A stretch of DNA of 64,000 nt from Paludibacteraceae bacterium (GTDB taxonomy: Bacteria; Bacteroidota; Bacteroidia; Bacteroidales; Paludibacteraceae). A program made the translations under genes and the position numbers. This document shows, piece after piece, positions 35,634 through 48,087 of the stretch. The DNA is taken from contig JAILLP010000013.1 in NCBI GenBank assembly GCA_024693065.1, forward strand, positions 62,001 to 126,000, given 5' to 3'. The notes beneath the pieces were generated by a model. That model did not search any database. It was given only the letters and a program-made list of their open reading frames with translations, and was not told the DNA's origin. How positions within the stretch are numbered: position 1 is the stretch's first letter; the number at the start of each line of letters is the position of its first letter.

Positions 35634-38600
35634 ATGAGAAAAAAACTCATTTTAGCATCCATGTTGGTTTCGGCGCAGCTATTATGTGCGCAGCAATCAA
35701 AGGATTACACACAGGCGGACAAACTATTCCACGAAGGGAAGGCCCTGTATGACCAAGGCCATTTCAAGGCGGCGTACGAGCGTTTGAACGAATACTTCCT
35801 GACGTTGGACATGAAAGACCGTTCGCCGCGCTACATCGAGACAGAGTATTACATCGCATGTTGCAGCTACGAACTGCAGCGGAAGGATGCAGGCAGGAAG
35901 ATGGACGCATTCACATCCGACAACCCGCAGTCCACCTTGGCGAACAGGATCCATTTCCTCTCCGCTTCCCATAAATACGACAAGCAATTCTACAAAGAGG
36001 CCGTCGAAGAGTTCAACCAATGTGACAGGCTACTCCTCTCGCAGGCTGAATCGTCCGATTACCTCTTCAAACTGGGTTATTCGTTGTTGCAATGCAAGGA
36101 GATCGAAAGATCCAAGAACATCTTCTCGATCCTATTGAACCAGCAATCCAAATACAATGTCGCGGCCAAGTACTACAAGGCCTACACGGATTATCTGTCC
36201 AAGGACTATGAATCCGCCCTCCCGGTTTTCGAGGAGCTGCAACAACTGCCGGAATATGCGCGCATCGTTCCCTACTATATCTTCCAGATTTATTACGCGC
36301 AAAAACGTTATGATGAGGTGCTGGAGACTGGCGAGGCGCTTTTGAAGGCTGATCCGAACAATAAGAACAGTAAGGAAATCCATAGACTTCTAGGCGAATG
36401 CTACTATACGAAAAGGGACTATGCGAATACGATCAAGTACCTCTCGCTCTACCAAAAGGAGGCGGAGCAGGTGGTCCGCGAAAACATGTACATGTTGGGT
36501 AACTCCTATTACCAGACGGGCGACTACCAGAACGCTATCACATGTCTGCAGACGGTAACCGCCGTCGAGGACGAGATGGGACAGAACGCCTACCTCTACC
36601 TCGGTTCCTGCTACGTCAAGCAAAAGAACATCACCAATGCGAGGTTCTGCTTCGAGTCGGCGAGCCGCATGGACTTCGACCCGAACGTGAAGGAGGAAGC
36701 ATTCTACAACTACGCATTGACCATCTACGAGCAATCGTACTCTCCTTTCAACGAGTCGATCACCGCTTTCGAACGCTTTCTGGAGACCTTCCCGAACTCC
36801 CGCTACAGAGATAGGGTCTACAACTACATGACCAACCTCTACCTCACGACGAAGAACTATGCGGAGGCCTACGCTTCCATCGAGAAGATCAAGGAGAAGA
36901 ACATCCAGATCTACGAGGCGCGCCAACGCATCGCCTACAGCATGGGTATCGAGAACTTCACGAACGGCAACTACGCGAAGGCCATCGAGCATTTCAACAC
37001 CTCTCTGAAGGACGGACAATACAACCGAACATTGGAGGCTTCCACCATCTTCTGGAGGGGTGAGGCCTACTACAGGCTGAAGGATTTCAGCCATTCCGCC
37101 AGCGACTTCGAGACCTTCGTCAACTCCCCTGGCGCCAGAAGTTGCGAGGAGTTCACGCTCGCCCACTACAACATGGGTTACAGTCGCTTCACAGACAAAC
37201 GATACTCGGATGCGTTGTCATGGTTCAGGAAGTACGTCAACATGGAGGAAAAGAACAAGACGCTGATCGCCGACGCCACCAACCGTATCGGCGACTGCTA
37301 CTTCTACCAACGCGACTTCGGCAATGCGGTGAAAAACTACTCGCAAGTCTATTCGATGCGCGGACCGGGTGCGGACTATGCCTGCTTCCAACAAGCCTTC
37401 ATCCAAGGCCTGCAGAAAGACTACAATGGCAAGATCGCCACGTTGAACAAACTACAGAAGACCTTCCCGCAGTCCGAATACCTGGCGGACGCCAAGTATG
37501 AGATCGGCCGTGCCTACATCATGATGAAACAAAACGACAAGGCCATCAAGACCTACGAGGCGCTGAACAAGGATTACCCTCACAGCCCGCTCAGCAGGAA
37601 AGGACGTCTGCAGACCGCCATGCTCTATGACGAGATGAACAACACCAACAAGTCCATCGCCACCTACAAGGAGATTGTGGACTACTTCCCGACCAGCGAA
37701 GAGGCTCATACCGCCTTGGACAACTTGAAGCGCATCTACTTCGAGCAGGACAACATCCAAGGATATGCGGATTATGTTGGAACCTTAGGCGGATTCGTCA
37801 AGTTCCAACGCTCCGAGCAGGACTCCCTCACCTATCTCGCAGCGGAAAACCTTTACGAGAAAGGAGAATACGCACGTGCCGCAAAAAGCTTCACCAATTT
37901 CTTGGAGAAGTTCCCGGAGAGCGTCTTCACCAACAAAGCACATTACAACCTCGGAGACAGTTATTACCATTCAGGCGATTTGGGAAATGCGAAGGAACAA
38001 TTCTCCATCGTCGCCTCATTGGTCGGCTGCCCTGACCGTGAGAACGCCCTGGTGCTCCTCTCCAAGATCCAATACGACAACAAGGAGTACAAGGAGGCCA
38101 TCACCAGCATGGAGACGCTGGACAGCGTGGCCCAGAACCCAGAAAACAAGATGGCCGCCCGTTTGGGCATCATGAGGTGCCACAACCTCTTGGGTGACCT
38201 CGAACATACCGTCGACGCCGCCACCCTGCTCACCAACAGCGACAAGCTGGACCCTGCGATCTACCGTGAGGCGCTCTTCACACGAGCCCGCACATACGAG
38301 TTGTTGGGCGACTCCGCCTTGGCGCTTGCGGACTATAAAGTATTATCAGGCAACTGCATGGACGCATACGGTGCGGAATCTCAGTTCATCAAGCAGGAGT
38401 ACTCCTTCCGGGCTGGCGACTTGGACGGCACGGAGAAGGAAATCTTCGCCTTCATCGACAAAAACACACCTCACCAGTATTGGTTGGCCAAGAGCTTCAT
38501 CCTCCTCTCCGACATCTACATGAAGCAGGGGAAAATGTTCGAGGCGAAGCAATACCTGCTGAGCGTCCGCGAAAACTATAACGGAAACGATGACATCGCC

Positions 38601-38669
38601 TCCGAGATCAGACTCAGGCTGAGCCGCATCGAACAGAGTGAAAACGAAAAGATTGTTAATGAGAATTAA
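35634..38669 (+). CDS. Large tetratricopeptide-repeat protein, secreted or periplasmic
   Basis: The 1011-residue protein has a signal peptide (MRKKLILASMLVSAQLLCAQ). Many TPR-like helix pairs follow along the whole length, such as LFHEGKALYDQGHFKAAYER, NAYLYLGSCYVKQKNITNAR and AKYEIGRAYIMMKQNDKAIK. No enzyme motif is visible, so it is most likely a periplasmic scaffold. Its stop overlaps the possible first ATG of the next gene, an outer-membrane barrel, so the two are probably translated together and may work as one envelope complex. Confidence 0.85.
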   Translation: MRKKLILASMLVSAQLLCAQQSKDYTQADKLFHEGKALYDQGHFKAAYERLNEYFLTLDMKDRSPRYIETEYYIACCSYELQRKDAGRKMDAFTSDNPQSTLANRIHFLSASHKYDKQFYKEAVEEFNQCDRLLLSQAESSDYLFKLGYSLLQCKEIERSKNIFSILLNQQSKYNVAAKYYKAYTDYLSKDYESALPVFEELQQLPEYARIVPYYIFQIYYAQKRYDEVLETGEALLKADPNNKNSKEIHRLLGECYYTKRDYANTIKYLSLYQKEAEQVVRENMYMLGNSYYQTGDYQNAITCLQTVTAVEDEMGQNAYLYLGSCYVKQKNITNARFCFESASRMDFDPNVKEEAFYNYALTIYEQSYSPFNESITAFERFLETFPNSRYRDRVYNYMTNLYLTTKNYAEAYASIEKIKEKNIQIYEARQRIAYSMGIENFTNGNYAKAIEHFNTSLKDGQYNRTLEASTIFWRGEAYYRLKDFSHSASDFETFVNSPGARSCEEFTLAHYNMGYSRFTDKRYSDALSWFRKYVNMEEKNKTLIADATNRIGDCYFYQRDFGNAVKNYSQVYSMRGPGADYACFQQAFIQGLQKDYNGKIATLNKLQKTFPQSEYLADAKYEIGRAYIMMKQNDKAIKTYEALNKDYPHSPLSRKGRLQTAMLYDEMNNTNKSIATYKEIVDYFPTSEEAHTALDNLKRIYFEQDNIQGYADYVGTLGGFVKFQRSEQDSLTYLAAENLYEKGEYARAAKSFTNFLEKFPESVFTNKAHYNLGDSYYHSGDLGNAKEQFSIVASLVGCPDRENALVLLSKIQYDNKEYKEAITSMETLDSVAQNPENKMAARLGIMRCHNLLGDLEHTVDAATLLTNSDKLDPAIYREALFTRARTYELLGDSALALADYKVLSGNCMDAYGAESQFIKQEYSFRAGDLDGTEKEIFAFIDKNTPHQYWLAKSFILLSDIYMKQGKMFEAKQYLLSVRENYNGNDDIASEIRLRLSRIEQSENEKIVNEN

Positions 38670-38683
38670 TGGGTAACTACGAT

Positions 38684-40441
38684 ATGAAACGTTTGTTTTT
38701 GATAATTGGACTCACCGCATTCTGCGCCACAGCCTCCGCCCAGGAAAGTGCGGACACGACCATTGAGCGCAATGTCGATGTGGTGAAGGAATATAACCCT
38801 ATCATCAAAGATGCTGGAAAGATCAGCACCATGCCGGAGCTGAAACCGATCGAGACGAAGAAGAGGGAGTCTACATACTCGGTATGGACCACCCCCTACG
38901 ATGTGAAACCGAGCGAGTTGTATCCTTTGGATTACGCGACCGCGCAACCCATCAAGAAAAAGGGAGACAAACAACACTTCGCCCGCTTAGGCGGAGGCAA
39001 CTACTCCTCCCTATTAGGGGAGTTCTATACACCTCTTTTCCAACTGCAAAAGGCTGAGATGGATCTGGACATCAAGCATAGATCCTCCTTTGGCAACGTG
39101 AAACTCTCCGCCGACAACTATGAACCGCTACCCAGCGACATGAAATCCAAGGCGGTGGATTGCGACACGAAGGCTAAGCTTCGCTTCAATTCCTCCATCC
39201 GCCACACCAAAGAGTTGAGTTCGTTCTTTGCGGCGGACTATGATCTCTTCCGCTACTATGGATACGACGATGAGATGCAATCATGGTTCAATAGGGGTTA
39301 CATGGAGTCGGACAACATCGAGTTCAAGCAACATTTCCTCAATCTGGACGCCAACGTACGTTTCAAGACGAAGGAGTTCATCGGCAAATGGAGCTATGAC
39401 TTACAAACGAACTACCAACTCTTCAGCAACAACGACGGACTCTCTGAACATACCATCCTCACCAATTTGCGTGGGGGCTACCGCATGGAGAACTACATAA
39501 TCGGGTTGGACTTCGACATGTACAACATCATCATGAGCCTGCCGGAAGAGGACCAATACTACGACTTCGCCAATGCGGCAAACATGAACAACTACACGGT
39601 GCTGAAGTTTAAACCCAATGCGGTGTTCAGCGGGGACATTGGCAAAATCAACATCGGCATCAAGGCGGCGTTTGGTATTGGTCAAGGCAAGAAGGGAACC
39701 GTATGCCCAGACATCTTCGGAACAGTAAAGCTAAAGAAGGATATCGCATACATCTACGCCTGCGTCACAGGAGATTATACCGTGAACAACTTCCGCGCTG
39801 CGACGAAGGAGAATAAATATATTGCCCCGGATGTTCGCCTAGAGGACACCTACACGCCGATTGACGTCTATGCGGGAGTACGGGTGAAAGTGGCCAAGCG
39901 AGTCGACATGGATATCTATGCCGGCTATAAGGTCATCAACAATCCTTATTTCTTCGTGAACAAGATTCGTCCTTCCATCGTGAACGGCGATACAACCATG
40001 GTCATGACCCGCCAGTTCGGTGTGGTGTACGAAAAGAACGCAGGAGTCTTCAACGCAGGTTTATCCTTGGGCTACCACTACAAGGAGAGACTGGACATGG
40101 GATTCGACGCTATCTTCAACAAATGGGCGCTGGAAAAAATAGAATACGCTTGGCAAAGGCCTGATTGGCGTCTGGACTACCATGTCAGCTATCGTTTCAC
40201 CAAAGCCTTGCGGTTCAACTTAGGCTACAAGTTCGAAGGGGGAAGACATGCCTACGTGAATAAGAAAGCCGTCGATATGAAAACCGCCCACAACATCAAT
40301 CTGGGTGCTGACTATAAGTTCTTGAATTGGTTGGACTTCTTCGTGAAATTCGACAATATGTTCAATCAACCTTACCAAAGCTGGTACGGATACGATGTCC
40401 ACGGCTTCAATTTCTTGGCTGGTTTATCATTATATTTCTAG
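38684..40441 (+). CDS. Outer-membrane beta-barrel protein (TonB-receptor-like)
   Basis: I prefer ATG 38684 (MKRLFLIIGLTAFCATASAQ, a signal peptide) to the ATG five codons earlier that overlaps the TPR stop. The 585-residue protein has an N-terminal segment (TIERNVDVVKEYNPIIKDAG) and then many amphipathic strands with aromatic ends typical of large barrels. It ends in a barrel-like final strand (FNFLAGLSLYF). There is no clear plug or TonB-box domain. It is coupled to the TPR gene. Cargo or substrate is unknown. Confidence 0.75.
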   Translation: MKRLFLIIGLTAFCATASAQESADTTIERNVDVVKEYNPIIKDAGKISTMPELKPIETKKRESTYSVWTTPYDVKPSELYPLDYATAQPIKKKGDKQHFARLGGGNYSSLLGEFYTPLFQLQKAEMDLDIKHRSSFGNVKLSADNYEPLPSDMKSKAVDCDTKAKLRFNSSIRHTKELSSFFAADYDLFRYYGYDDEMQSWFNRGYMESDNIEFKQHFLNLDANVRFKTKEFIGKWSYDLQTNYQLFSNNDGLSEHTILTNLRGGYRMENYIIGLDFDMYNIIMSLPEEDQYYDFANAANMNNYTVLKFKPNAVFSGDIGKINIGIKAAFGIGQGKKGTVCPDIFGTVKLKKDIAYIYACVTGDYTVNNFRAATKENKYIAPDVRLEDTYTPIDVYAGVRVKVAKRVDMDIYAGYKVINNPYFFVNKIRPSIVNGDTTMVMTRQFGVVYEKNAGVFNAGLSLGYHYKERLDMGFDAIFNKWALEKIEYAWQRPDWRLDYHVSYRFTKALRFNLGYKFEGGRHAYVNKKAVDMKTAHNINLGADYKFLNWLDFFVKFDNMFNQPYQSWYGYDVHGFNFLAGLSLYF

Positions 40442-40447
40442 TAAACG

Positions 40448-41218
40448 ATGCCCTTTATCTTATTCATATTACTTCTTATCGTTTTCTTTGTGCTGAAAAG
40501 CATCCCGACTGACGACGAAGATGATGCGTCAGACTTATTCAAGGACGATGCGGTAAGCGCAAGTGGCTCACGACGCACATCCTTCTTCAAAAGCGTGGCG
40601 CAATTGCTGTGCATTGTGATGGCTGCGGATAAAAAGACGACAAAGACGGAATTGAATGTGGTCAAGAAATATTTGTCCCGCAACTTCGACGAGGAAGATG
40701 CGCATACGATACTACAGATAATGTCCCAATGCCTAAAGAAGCCTATGCCGCAGGACTTGAGACCCTTCTGCCTCCAACTGAACCAAAACATGTCGTACAA
40801 GCAGCGGCTCGCTTTCCTCACCACGCTATTCGAAATCGCGGTCGTTGACTCCCGCATCGAAAAGGAGGAGGCGAAAGTCATCGAGATGTATGCCCGTTTC
40901 GCTTGCATCAGACAGGTGGATTTCGACCGGCAACGTGGGTATTTCGCATACGGCTTCACATGGGAGAATACGGGCAAGCAAAAGACTAATTCATCCGACA
41001 CTTCGTCCGGTGGCAAGAACTCCACAACCAAAGATTGGGCATATGATGTTTTGGGGGTTTCCAACAATGCGTCCGAGAAAGAAATCAAAAATGCTTTCCG
41101 CAAACTATCCATGCAATACCACCCAGATAAACAGATTGACGCTACCGACGAAGAGTTGAGGATCTCCACGGAGAAGTTCCAAAGAATCAGCGAAGCATAC
41201 GAAGTGCTGATGGAATAG
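40448..41218 (+). CDS. Membrane-anchored TerB/DnaJ-domain protein
   Basis: The 256-residue protein starts with a single transmembrane segment ([20 protein letters not shown]). A TerB-like helical domain follows (about 45-160; [20 protein letters not shown] and [16 protein letters not shown]). A J domain (about 195-256) carries the HPD motif in MQYHPDKQ. This architecture resembles DjlA, a membrane-tethered DnaK co-chaperone. It ends 86 bases before clpS, so it may belong with the proteolysis genes downstream, though the gap leaves this open. Confidence 0.85.
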   Translation: MPFILFILLLIVFFVLKSIPTDDEDDASDLFKDDAVSASGSRRTSFFKSVAQLLCIVMAADKKTTKTELNVVKKYLSRNFDEEDAHTILQIMSQCLKKPMPQDLRPFCLQLNQNMSYKQRLAFLTTLFEIAVVDSRIEKEEAKVIEMYARFACIRQVDFDRQRGYFAYGFTWENTGKQKTNSSDTSSGGKNSTTKDWAYDVLGVSNNASEKEIKNAFRKLSMQYHPDKQIDATDEELRISTEKFQRISEAYEVLME

Positions 41219-41304
41219 CGGATTTTGCCCGCTTAGATGCTTTGTGATCGACTATCTCCCATGCGATGGTAAGTATATATGGCAATTAATTTTAATGGTT
41301 TCTT

Positions 41305-41610
41305 ATGGCAAAACAAGAATCTTCCGTCAAGGAACGTCAGAGGACTGACATGGATGAGCCTCGACAGTTCAAGGTGATTTTCCATAACGATGATTTCACG
41401 ACCTTCGAGTTTGTCGTGAAGGTCCTGATGACTGTTTTCTTCAAATCTAAAGCAGAGGCGGAAAGACTGACGATAGAGGTGGACCGTAAGAAACTTGCGA
41501 CAGTTGGCGTCTATTCACGCGACGTGGCTGTCACAAAAATGGAGAAGGCCACCAAGATGGCGCGGGCGGAAGGTTTCCCCCTGAGAATTACATGTGAACC
41601 TTTAGATTGA
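41305..41610 (+). CDS. clpS: ATP-dependent Clp protease adaptor ClpS
   Basis: ClpS recognises N-degron residues (Leu, Phe, Tyr, Trp) and hands substrates to ClpA. The 101-residue protein has a flexible polar N-terminus (MAKQESSVKERQRTDMDEP) and the ClpS core, with FKVIFHNDDFTTFEFVVKVL carrying the binding-pocket Asn-Asp and AGFPL-like AEGFPLRITCE near the end. One base separates its stop from the clpA start, and aat follows, so the complete bacterial N-degron branch lies in one operon. Confidence 0.95.
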   Translation: MAKQESSVKERQRTDMDEPRQFKVIFHNDDFTTFEFVVKVLMTVFFKSKAEAERLTIEVDRKKLATVGVYSRDVAVTKMEKATKMARAEGFPLRITCEPLD

Positions 41611-41611
41611 A

Positions 41612-43881
<2,270 letters not shown>

Positions 43882-43885
<4 letters not shown>

Positions 43886-44526
43886 TCTACCAACTGACGG
43901 ACCAGATAGCGTTTCCCGATCCACGGAACGGGGAGGAGGACGGACTTTTCGCCATCGGCGGAGACCTCTCCATCGACCGTCTCCTATTGGCCTACTCGAA
44001 CGGTATCTTCCCATGGTACTCGTTCCGCGACTCGGACATCCTATGGTTCTGCCCGATGAACCGCTTCGTCATCTTCCCCAACGAGATCCATGTGTCGCAC
44101 TCCATGCGGACATTGATGAACAAGGGTCTCTACCATGTCACGATCAATCAGGACTTCGCCTCCGTGATCAAGAACTGCGGAGACCTTCGCAAGGAGATGG
44201 AGGGGGCATGGCTAGGCGATGACATGACGAAGGCATACACGGCGCTGCACGAACAGGGGTTCGCGGCGAGCGTCGAGGTGTGGGACCAAGAGGAGAAGCT
44301 GGTCGGCGGACTCTACGGTGTGACCATCGGAAGGTGTTTCTTCGGAGAGAGCATGTTCTCCCTCGTGCCAAGCGCATCCAAACTGGCGCTGATCTTCTTA
44401 GCTAAAGTGTTTGCGCAAAACGGCGGCGTGATGATTGATTGCCAACTGGAGACCCCCCACCTCAAAAGCATGGGCGGACGATATATCCCCTACGACGAGT
44501 ACATGAAGTATGTGAGAATGGAATGA
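43882..44526 (+). CDS. aat: Leucyl/phenylalanyl-tRNA--protein transferase Aat
   Basis: Aat adds Leu or Phe from aminoacyl-tRNA to proteins starting with Lys or Arg and so creates N-degrons for ClpS/ClpAP. The 214-residue protein has the family opening FPDPRNGEEDGLFAIGGDLS and GIFPWYS. The core has MEGAWLGDDMTKAYTALHEQ and VGGLYGVTIGRCFFGESMFS. MIDCQLETPHLKSMGGRYIP completes it. The start codon overlaps the clpA stop (ATGA). With clpS and clpA it completes a tight three-gene unit. Confidence 0.96.
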
Positions 44527-44553
44527 AAAAAAGCGGGGAGGATTCTATTATAA

Positions 44554-45228
44554 TTATTTTGTTAAAATCTTACCAAGTGCAAATATTTGATTCACTTTAT
44601 CGTAATCATAAAACTTCTCTGTATGATTCAGATATATCAAACTGCCGCCTGTCTCATCTTTCTCCACAATAAATTCATCACCTAACTTCAAATCTTTTTT
44701 ATGTGTGTAGGATATCCATCCGAAATAGTTACCTATTTCATCCTTCATTTTCCATAAGTTATCTGTTTGAACACACCCATAGTCTGGCTCAAAATGTTTT
44801 AACATACACCTCAAAATAGACAATAAAGTGTCTGTGTCAAATAAATCTGTGGCAACATATTCAAATATACATAGAGCAGTAAAATATCCTTCTAAATCAT
44901 TAGAATAGATATGTATACGCATCGGTTTTTCCTCTCTGTCTTCATTATAAAGATCAATAGTATACCCTATGTTACTATACCCTCTTTCATCCATGTCTTT
45001 TTTATAAGAACGTAACAATTTCTTTTTTATGTACGTTGGGGAATTTTCGAATTTCCTACTTAGAGCATCCTTTCTACTTTTCCCTAAATTACACCAACCC
45101 TTCAAGACTGGAGAAATTGTTTCAAAATCTACCAAGAAATCGTAAACAAAATTCGACATCTGGTCAATCGTCATCGGATTATCCCAATAGAATCGAACAC
45201 TTACATAATCAATCTTACTCTCTTCCAT
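44554..45228 (-). CDS. Possible immunity-type protein (Imm52-like pattern), 224 aa
   Basis: The protein (MEESKIDYVSVRFYWDNPMT...) has no signal peptide. It reads like an AT-rich accessory gene next to the GC-richer clp operon. The pattern of an N-terminal strand with YVSVRFYW, then LVDFETISPVLKGWCNLGKS and a later FEPDYGCVQTDN segment recalls Imm52-type immunity proteins from memory. No search was possible. Immunity proteins neutralise a cognate toxin, but no intact toxin gene is next to it. A short GC-rich frame at 45241-45320 could be a toxin remnant. Confidence 0.45.
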   Translation of the reverse strand: MEESKIDYVSVRFYWDNPMTIDQMSNFVYDFLVDFETISPVLKGWCNLGKSRKDALSRKFENSPTYIKKKLLRSYKKDMDERGYSNIGYTIDLYNEDREEKPMRIHIYSNDLEGYFTALCIFEYVATDLFDTDTLLSILRCMLKHFEPDYGCVQTDNLWKMKDEIGNYFGWISYTHKKDLKLGDEFIVEKDETGGSLIYLNHTEKFYDYDKVNQIFALGKILTK

Positions 45229-45240
45229 TGCTTTCCTTTA

Positions 45241-45320
45241 TTTTGTTAATTCTTGTTGATCACCGTCTTGGCGATGCGCTGGCCCATGGCGTCGCGGGGT
45301 ATGTTTTTCTTTATGGATGC
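45241..45320 (-). pseudogene. Possible 3' remnant of a lost gene
   Basis: Just upstream of the immunity-like gene, the minus strand has a start-less frame ending IPRDAMGQRIAKTVINKN and TAA at about 45250. Its GC-rich codons contrast with the AT-rich flanks. It could be the tail of a deleted upstream gene such as a toxin, or chance. The flanking 45321-45453 is AT-rich and empty. Confidence 0.25.
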
Positions 45321-45453
45321 CAAAGTAAGGTTTTTTCTTAATTTGGCAAATGGTTCTAAATTTCGACAATATTTTACCCTAAACGCTTAATTGACTTCGT
45401 CGAACTGACGTTTCTATACTCTTAACTCCCTCGAAATCTATTCCCGCTATTCA

Positions 45454-46368
45454 CTATTCCACCACGTACATACACACGTCTTCCCCCCAGCATGTCGCAT
45501 TCAGATTTAACAACATCATTTCTTTCTCAAGCTTATGATAAAGCGGAGAATCGGGCGAGATGCAATTCCGTATCAGCTCTTGGAAAGCTAATCCATGATA
45601 TCTGAAATAGCACCCATTATAAGAAAATGTCCAAATATAGCCATCCGGGAGGATAATGTTGGAACTATTAACCGCTGTAAAAATTCCTCCCCGAGCGTCT
45701 ACGAATTGGATTTCAATGGCAATATTCAGCCCCAGATTCAGTGCCGGAAGTGACTTTCTCATTTTTTCTATCACATCTGTGGCAGATAAGGGTTTACTTA
45801 GGAAAAAGGGCCCAGGAAGTTTATTTGAATTTAACAACGAATCGAACCGTTGTATATCTTCCTCCTGAATGTTCATACGGTCTAATGAGATTGAGTCTGT
45901 CGGGGTGTGTTTCACCTCATTCGCCAAGGAAGTCCACCAAGAAGAGGGAATGCAAATAGTATCTTTATCCGATGATAGCCATAAACTATCACGCAGATTT
46001 TCAATGCGATAAAGTTTCGCAGTATCATATGTATGTTCCCATATGTTTATTTCGCGGACATTCAAACGCATGATGGCTTTTTCAAACCAATTTGCCAAAA
46101 TAGTATTATCAGTTCTTCCTGTCTTGCACGAAACGCATCTACTATCTATGAGATTTTCGGGATTTATTGATCCTAGGAATCTGTTGAGGACAGTATAATA
46201 TTCATAGTTCTCGTCACAAGTAAGAGATTGGGTGTGGCTGATTAAACAGGACTGATCCTCTAGTATACAGTTATTTTGTATAGAGCGGAAGAAATACCCC
46301 AAATAAACACATATGACACAAAGTGCCAATGCGCAGAGCACATTAAACGATACTTTATTGGCTTTCAT
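45454..46368 (-). CDS. Membrane-anchored protein of unknown function, 304 aa
   Basis: I place the start at ATG 46368 (MKANKVSFNVLCALALCVIC), because the longer frame begins at TTG. A single transmembrane helix (about residues 8-28) is followed by an extracytoplasmic domain with eight or more cysteines, including CVSCKTGR (about 85-92) and a C-terminal CWGEDVCMY. No family is recognised. The Cys content suggests disulfides or metal binding. It lies downstream of porT on the same strand (108-base gap). Confidence 0.55.
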   Translation of the reverse strand: MKANKVSFNVLCALALCVICVYLGYFFRSIQNNCILEDQSCLISHTQSLTCDENYEYYTVLNRFLGSINPENLIDSRCVSCKTGRTDNTILANWFEKAIMRLNVREINIWEHTYDTAKLYRIENLRDSLWLSSDKDTICIPSSWWTSLANEVKHTPTDSISLDRMNIQEEDIQRFDSLLNSNKLPGPFFLSKPLSATDVIEKMRKSLPALNLGLNIAIEIQFVDARGGIFTAVNSSNIILPDGYIWTFSYNGCYFRYHGLAFQELIRNCISPDSPLYHKLEKEMMLLNLNATCWGEDVCMYVVE

Positions 46369-46476
46369 TTCCGTTAAATATTTCTTGCGGCTCGGCAAAG
46401 TTTCACTGTTGCCAGTGACAGGATTTAAGCCACTTGGGGGTTAATCGATAATATATAATAGACTATACCTTAACTC

Positions 46477-47241
46477 CTATTCGAAGTTAAAGTTCAATAT
46501 GATCAGCCTTGACGTCAACCGAGACATGGCATGGGTGAATTTCAGATCCTCCATGTTTGCGATTTCAGGCCTGTCACGATTCAACACGTCACCCAGTCCG
46601 AAGTAGAATTTCAGTTCAGGCGCAAGCTTGAAGTACGGCAGATAGAAATCGAGACCCAAACCGACCTCCACACCATAGTCGAGCTGTTTCAGCATAATAG
46701 GGTCTTCGCTCGAACGGCCCATGTCGACCGTGAACGCACCACCCGCCAACAGGTATGGACGATAGTTGTTCTTCCTCTGTCCGCGGAACTTAAGCGTAAG
46801 CGGGAACTCCATCATGTTGGACTGGACGGTTATCTTGCCATCCTCCCTCTCCACACCCTGTGCGGTCTTGAAGCATAGTTGGCGTGAGTTGAAGAAAAGG
46901 GTAGGTGTGAAACGTAGGTCCAACCATGAGAAGATACGCAGGTCAGAGATGATTCCGACGGAGAATCCCGGAGACATCTTAGTGTCCTCACCATACCATA
47001 TCTCGGGGTCCTTTCCGCTCTCCTCCGTCCATATCTCCCCATCCGGAGTGCATCGCACAGCGGAATTGGTCACGTTAAAATCCATGGAGTTGAGTCCCAA
47101 TATGAAACCGAAGTGGTATAGCCTATTATCGGCATTGATAAGATTTAGCGTTCTGCCATGCGCATATTCGGCCTTGGCCGTCGTATAACCGGACAAGAGG
47201 GCTCCTACGAGGAGTATGCTAAAAATAATCTTTCTCATCAT
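46477..47241 (-). CDS. porT: PorT-like type IX secretion outer-membrane protein
   Basis: The 254-residue protein has a signal peptide (RKIIFSILLVGALLSGYTTA) and an eight-strand-type barrel with the PorT pattern. The conserved block LYHFGFILGLNSMDFNVTNS (about 41-60), PGFSVGIISDLRIFSWLDLR and NYRPYLLAGGAF occur in family order. The end is RLIILNFNFE. PorT is needed for T9SS export in Porphyromonas gingivalis, although its exact role is unclear. It fits the sorting-domain proteins elsewhere in the window. No other por/gld genes are seen here. Confidence 0.8.
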   Translation of the reverse strand: MMRKIIFSILLVGALLSGYTTAKAEYAHGRTLNLINADNRLYHFGFILGLNSMDFNVTNSAVRCTPDGEIWTEESGKDPEIWYGEDTKMSPGFSVGIISDLRIFSWLDLRFTPTLFFNSRQLCFKTAQGVEREDGKITVQSNMMEFPLTLKFRGQRKNNYRPYLLAGGAFTVDMGRSSEDPIMLKQLDYGVEVGLGLDFYLPYFKLAPELKFYFGLGDVLNRDRPEIANMEDLKFTHAMSRLTSRLIILNFNFE

Positions 47242-47305
47242 GATATGAATCTAACCTATGTATGGTTTAAAACGTATTTTCTCTTTAATTATTATATAAT
47301 ATCAT

Positions 47306-48073
47306 CTATTTCAGCGAGTAGGAAACGCCCAACGTCGCATAGACCGGGTAGAGGCCGAACGTGATGGTCGTGAAATCCTTCACGAAGATATCGTTGAAAC
47401 CCCAGTTCAGATCCGCGAATATACCGAATTTCGGACAAATATGGTACTCCCCGCCCAACGTCGCCCCCCATTGCAGGTTGCGCATCTCCTCCGAGAAGTC
47501 GAATGTCTGCGGTTGGTCGTCTATCTCTATCTTCGCCCCCGTCGGGTCTCCTTCCCGCAAGTAACCGTTGGAGACCTCTCCGTAGAACTTATGCCTCAAC
47601 AGGAAACCCATGTACAACCCCGCATGGAGGTCCCACCGGGAAGAGCAACAGAAGACGGCGGAGAAAGGCAAGGTCATCTGCAGCATGTCGGAAGTCATGC
47701 GGACGTCGCCCGTCCACCTTCCCGAAACGGTGCCGCCCTCCCCATCGTCGATGGTCATGCCGTAGTTCTTCACGTTGGCGTCGGAGGTCATTCCCTTGCG
47801 CTCGACACGCAAGCCGGGCTGAATGGCCCAGCGTTCGGACATCCCGATCCGATAGAGCGCCTGGACCGACAGGTTGCAAAGGGGCTTGAACCCCTTAATC
47901 TCCCTGATCTCGGCAGGGATGGGGAACGGAGTCGTGCCCCCTAGGCTATAACCCAGTTTGGCGTTGAAATACGATGCGCAAGGAGTCTGTTTCTCCTGCT
48001 CATCCGCCGAAACAGCGCCCCAAAGGCTTGTCATCAGAAGGAATCCTATGGTTATTAAGCATCTCTTTTTCAT
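47306..48073 (-). CDS. Outer-membrane beta-barrel protein (PorT/OMP_b-brl family)
   Basis: I use ATG 48073 (MKKRCLITIGFLLMTSLWGA, a signal peptide), because starts at 48088 and 48097 would overlap the upstream stop. The 255-residue protein is a small barrel: GYSLGGTTPFPIP, ERWAIQPGLRVERKG, DLHAGLYMGFLL and a terminal strand LYPVYATLGVSYSLK. This arrangement is common for OMP_b-brl_2/porin-family proteins. It may be a paralogue of PorT, which follows 64 bases downstream. Ligand is unknown. Confidence 0.75.
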   Translation of the reverse strand: MKKRCLITIGFLLMTSLWGAVSADEQEKQTPCASYFNAKLGYSLGGTTPFPIPAEIREIKGFKPLCNLSVQALYRIGMSERWAIQPGLRVERKGMTSDANVKNYGMTIDDGEGGTVSGRWTGDVRMTSDMLQMTLPFSAVFCCSSRWDLHAGLYMGFLLRHKFYGEVSNGYLREGDPTGAKIEIDDQPQTFDFSEEMRNLQWGATLGGEYHICPKFGIFADLNWGFNDIFVKDFTTITFGLYPVYATLGVSYSLK

Positions 48074-48087
48074 CTCAAACCCTTTCA

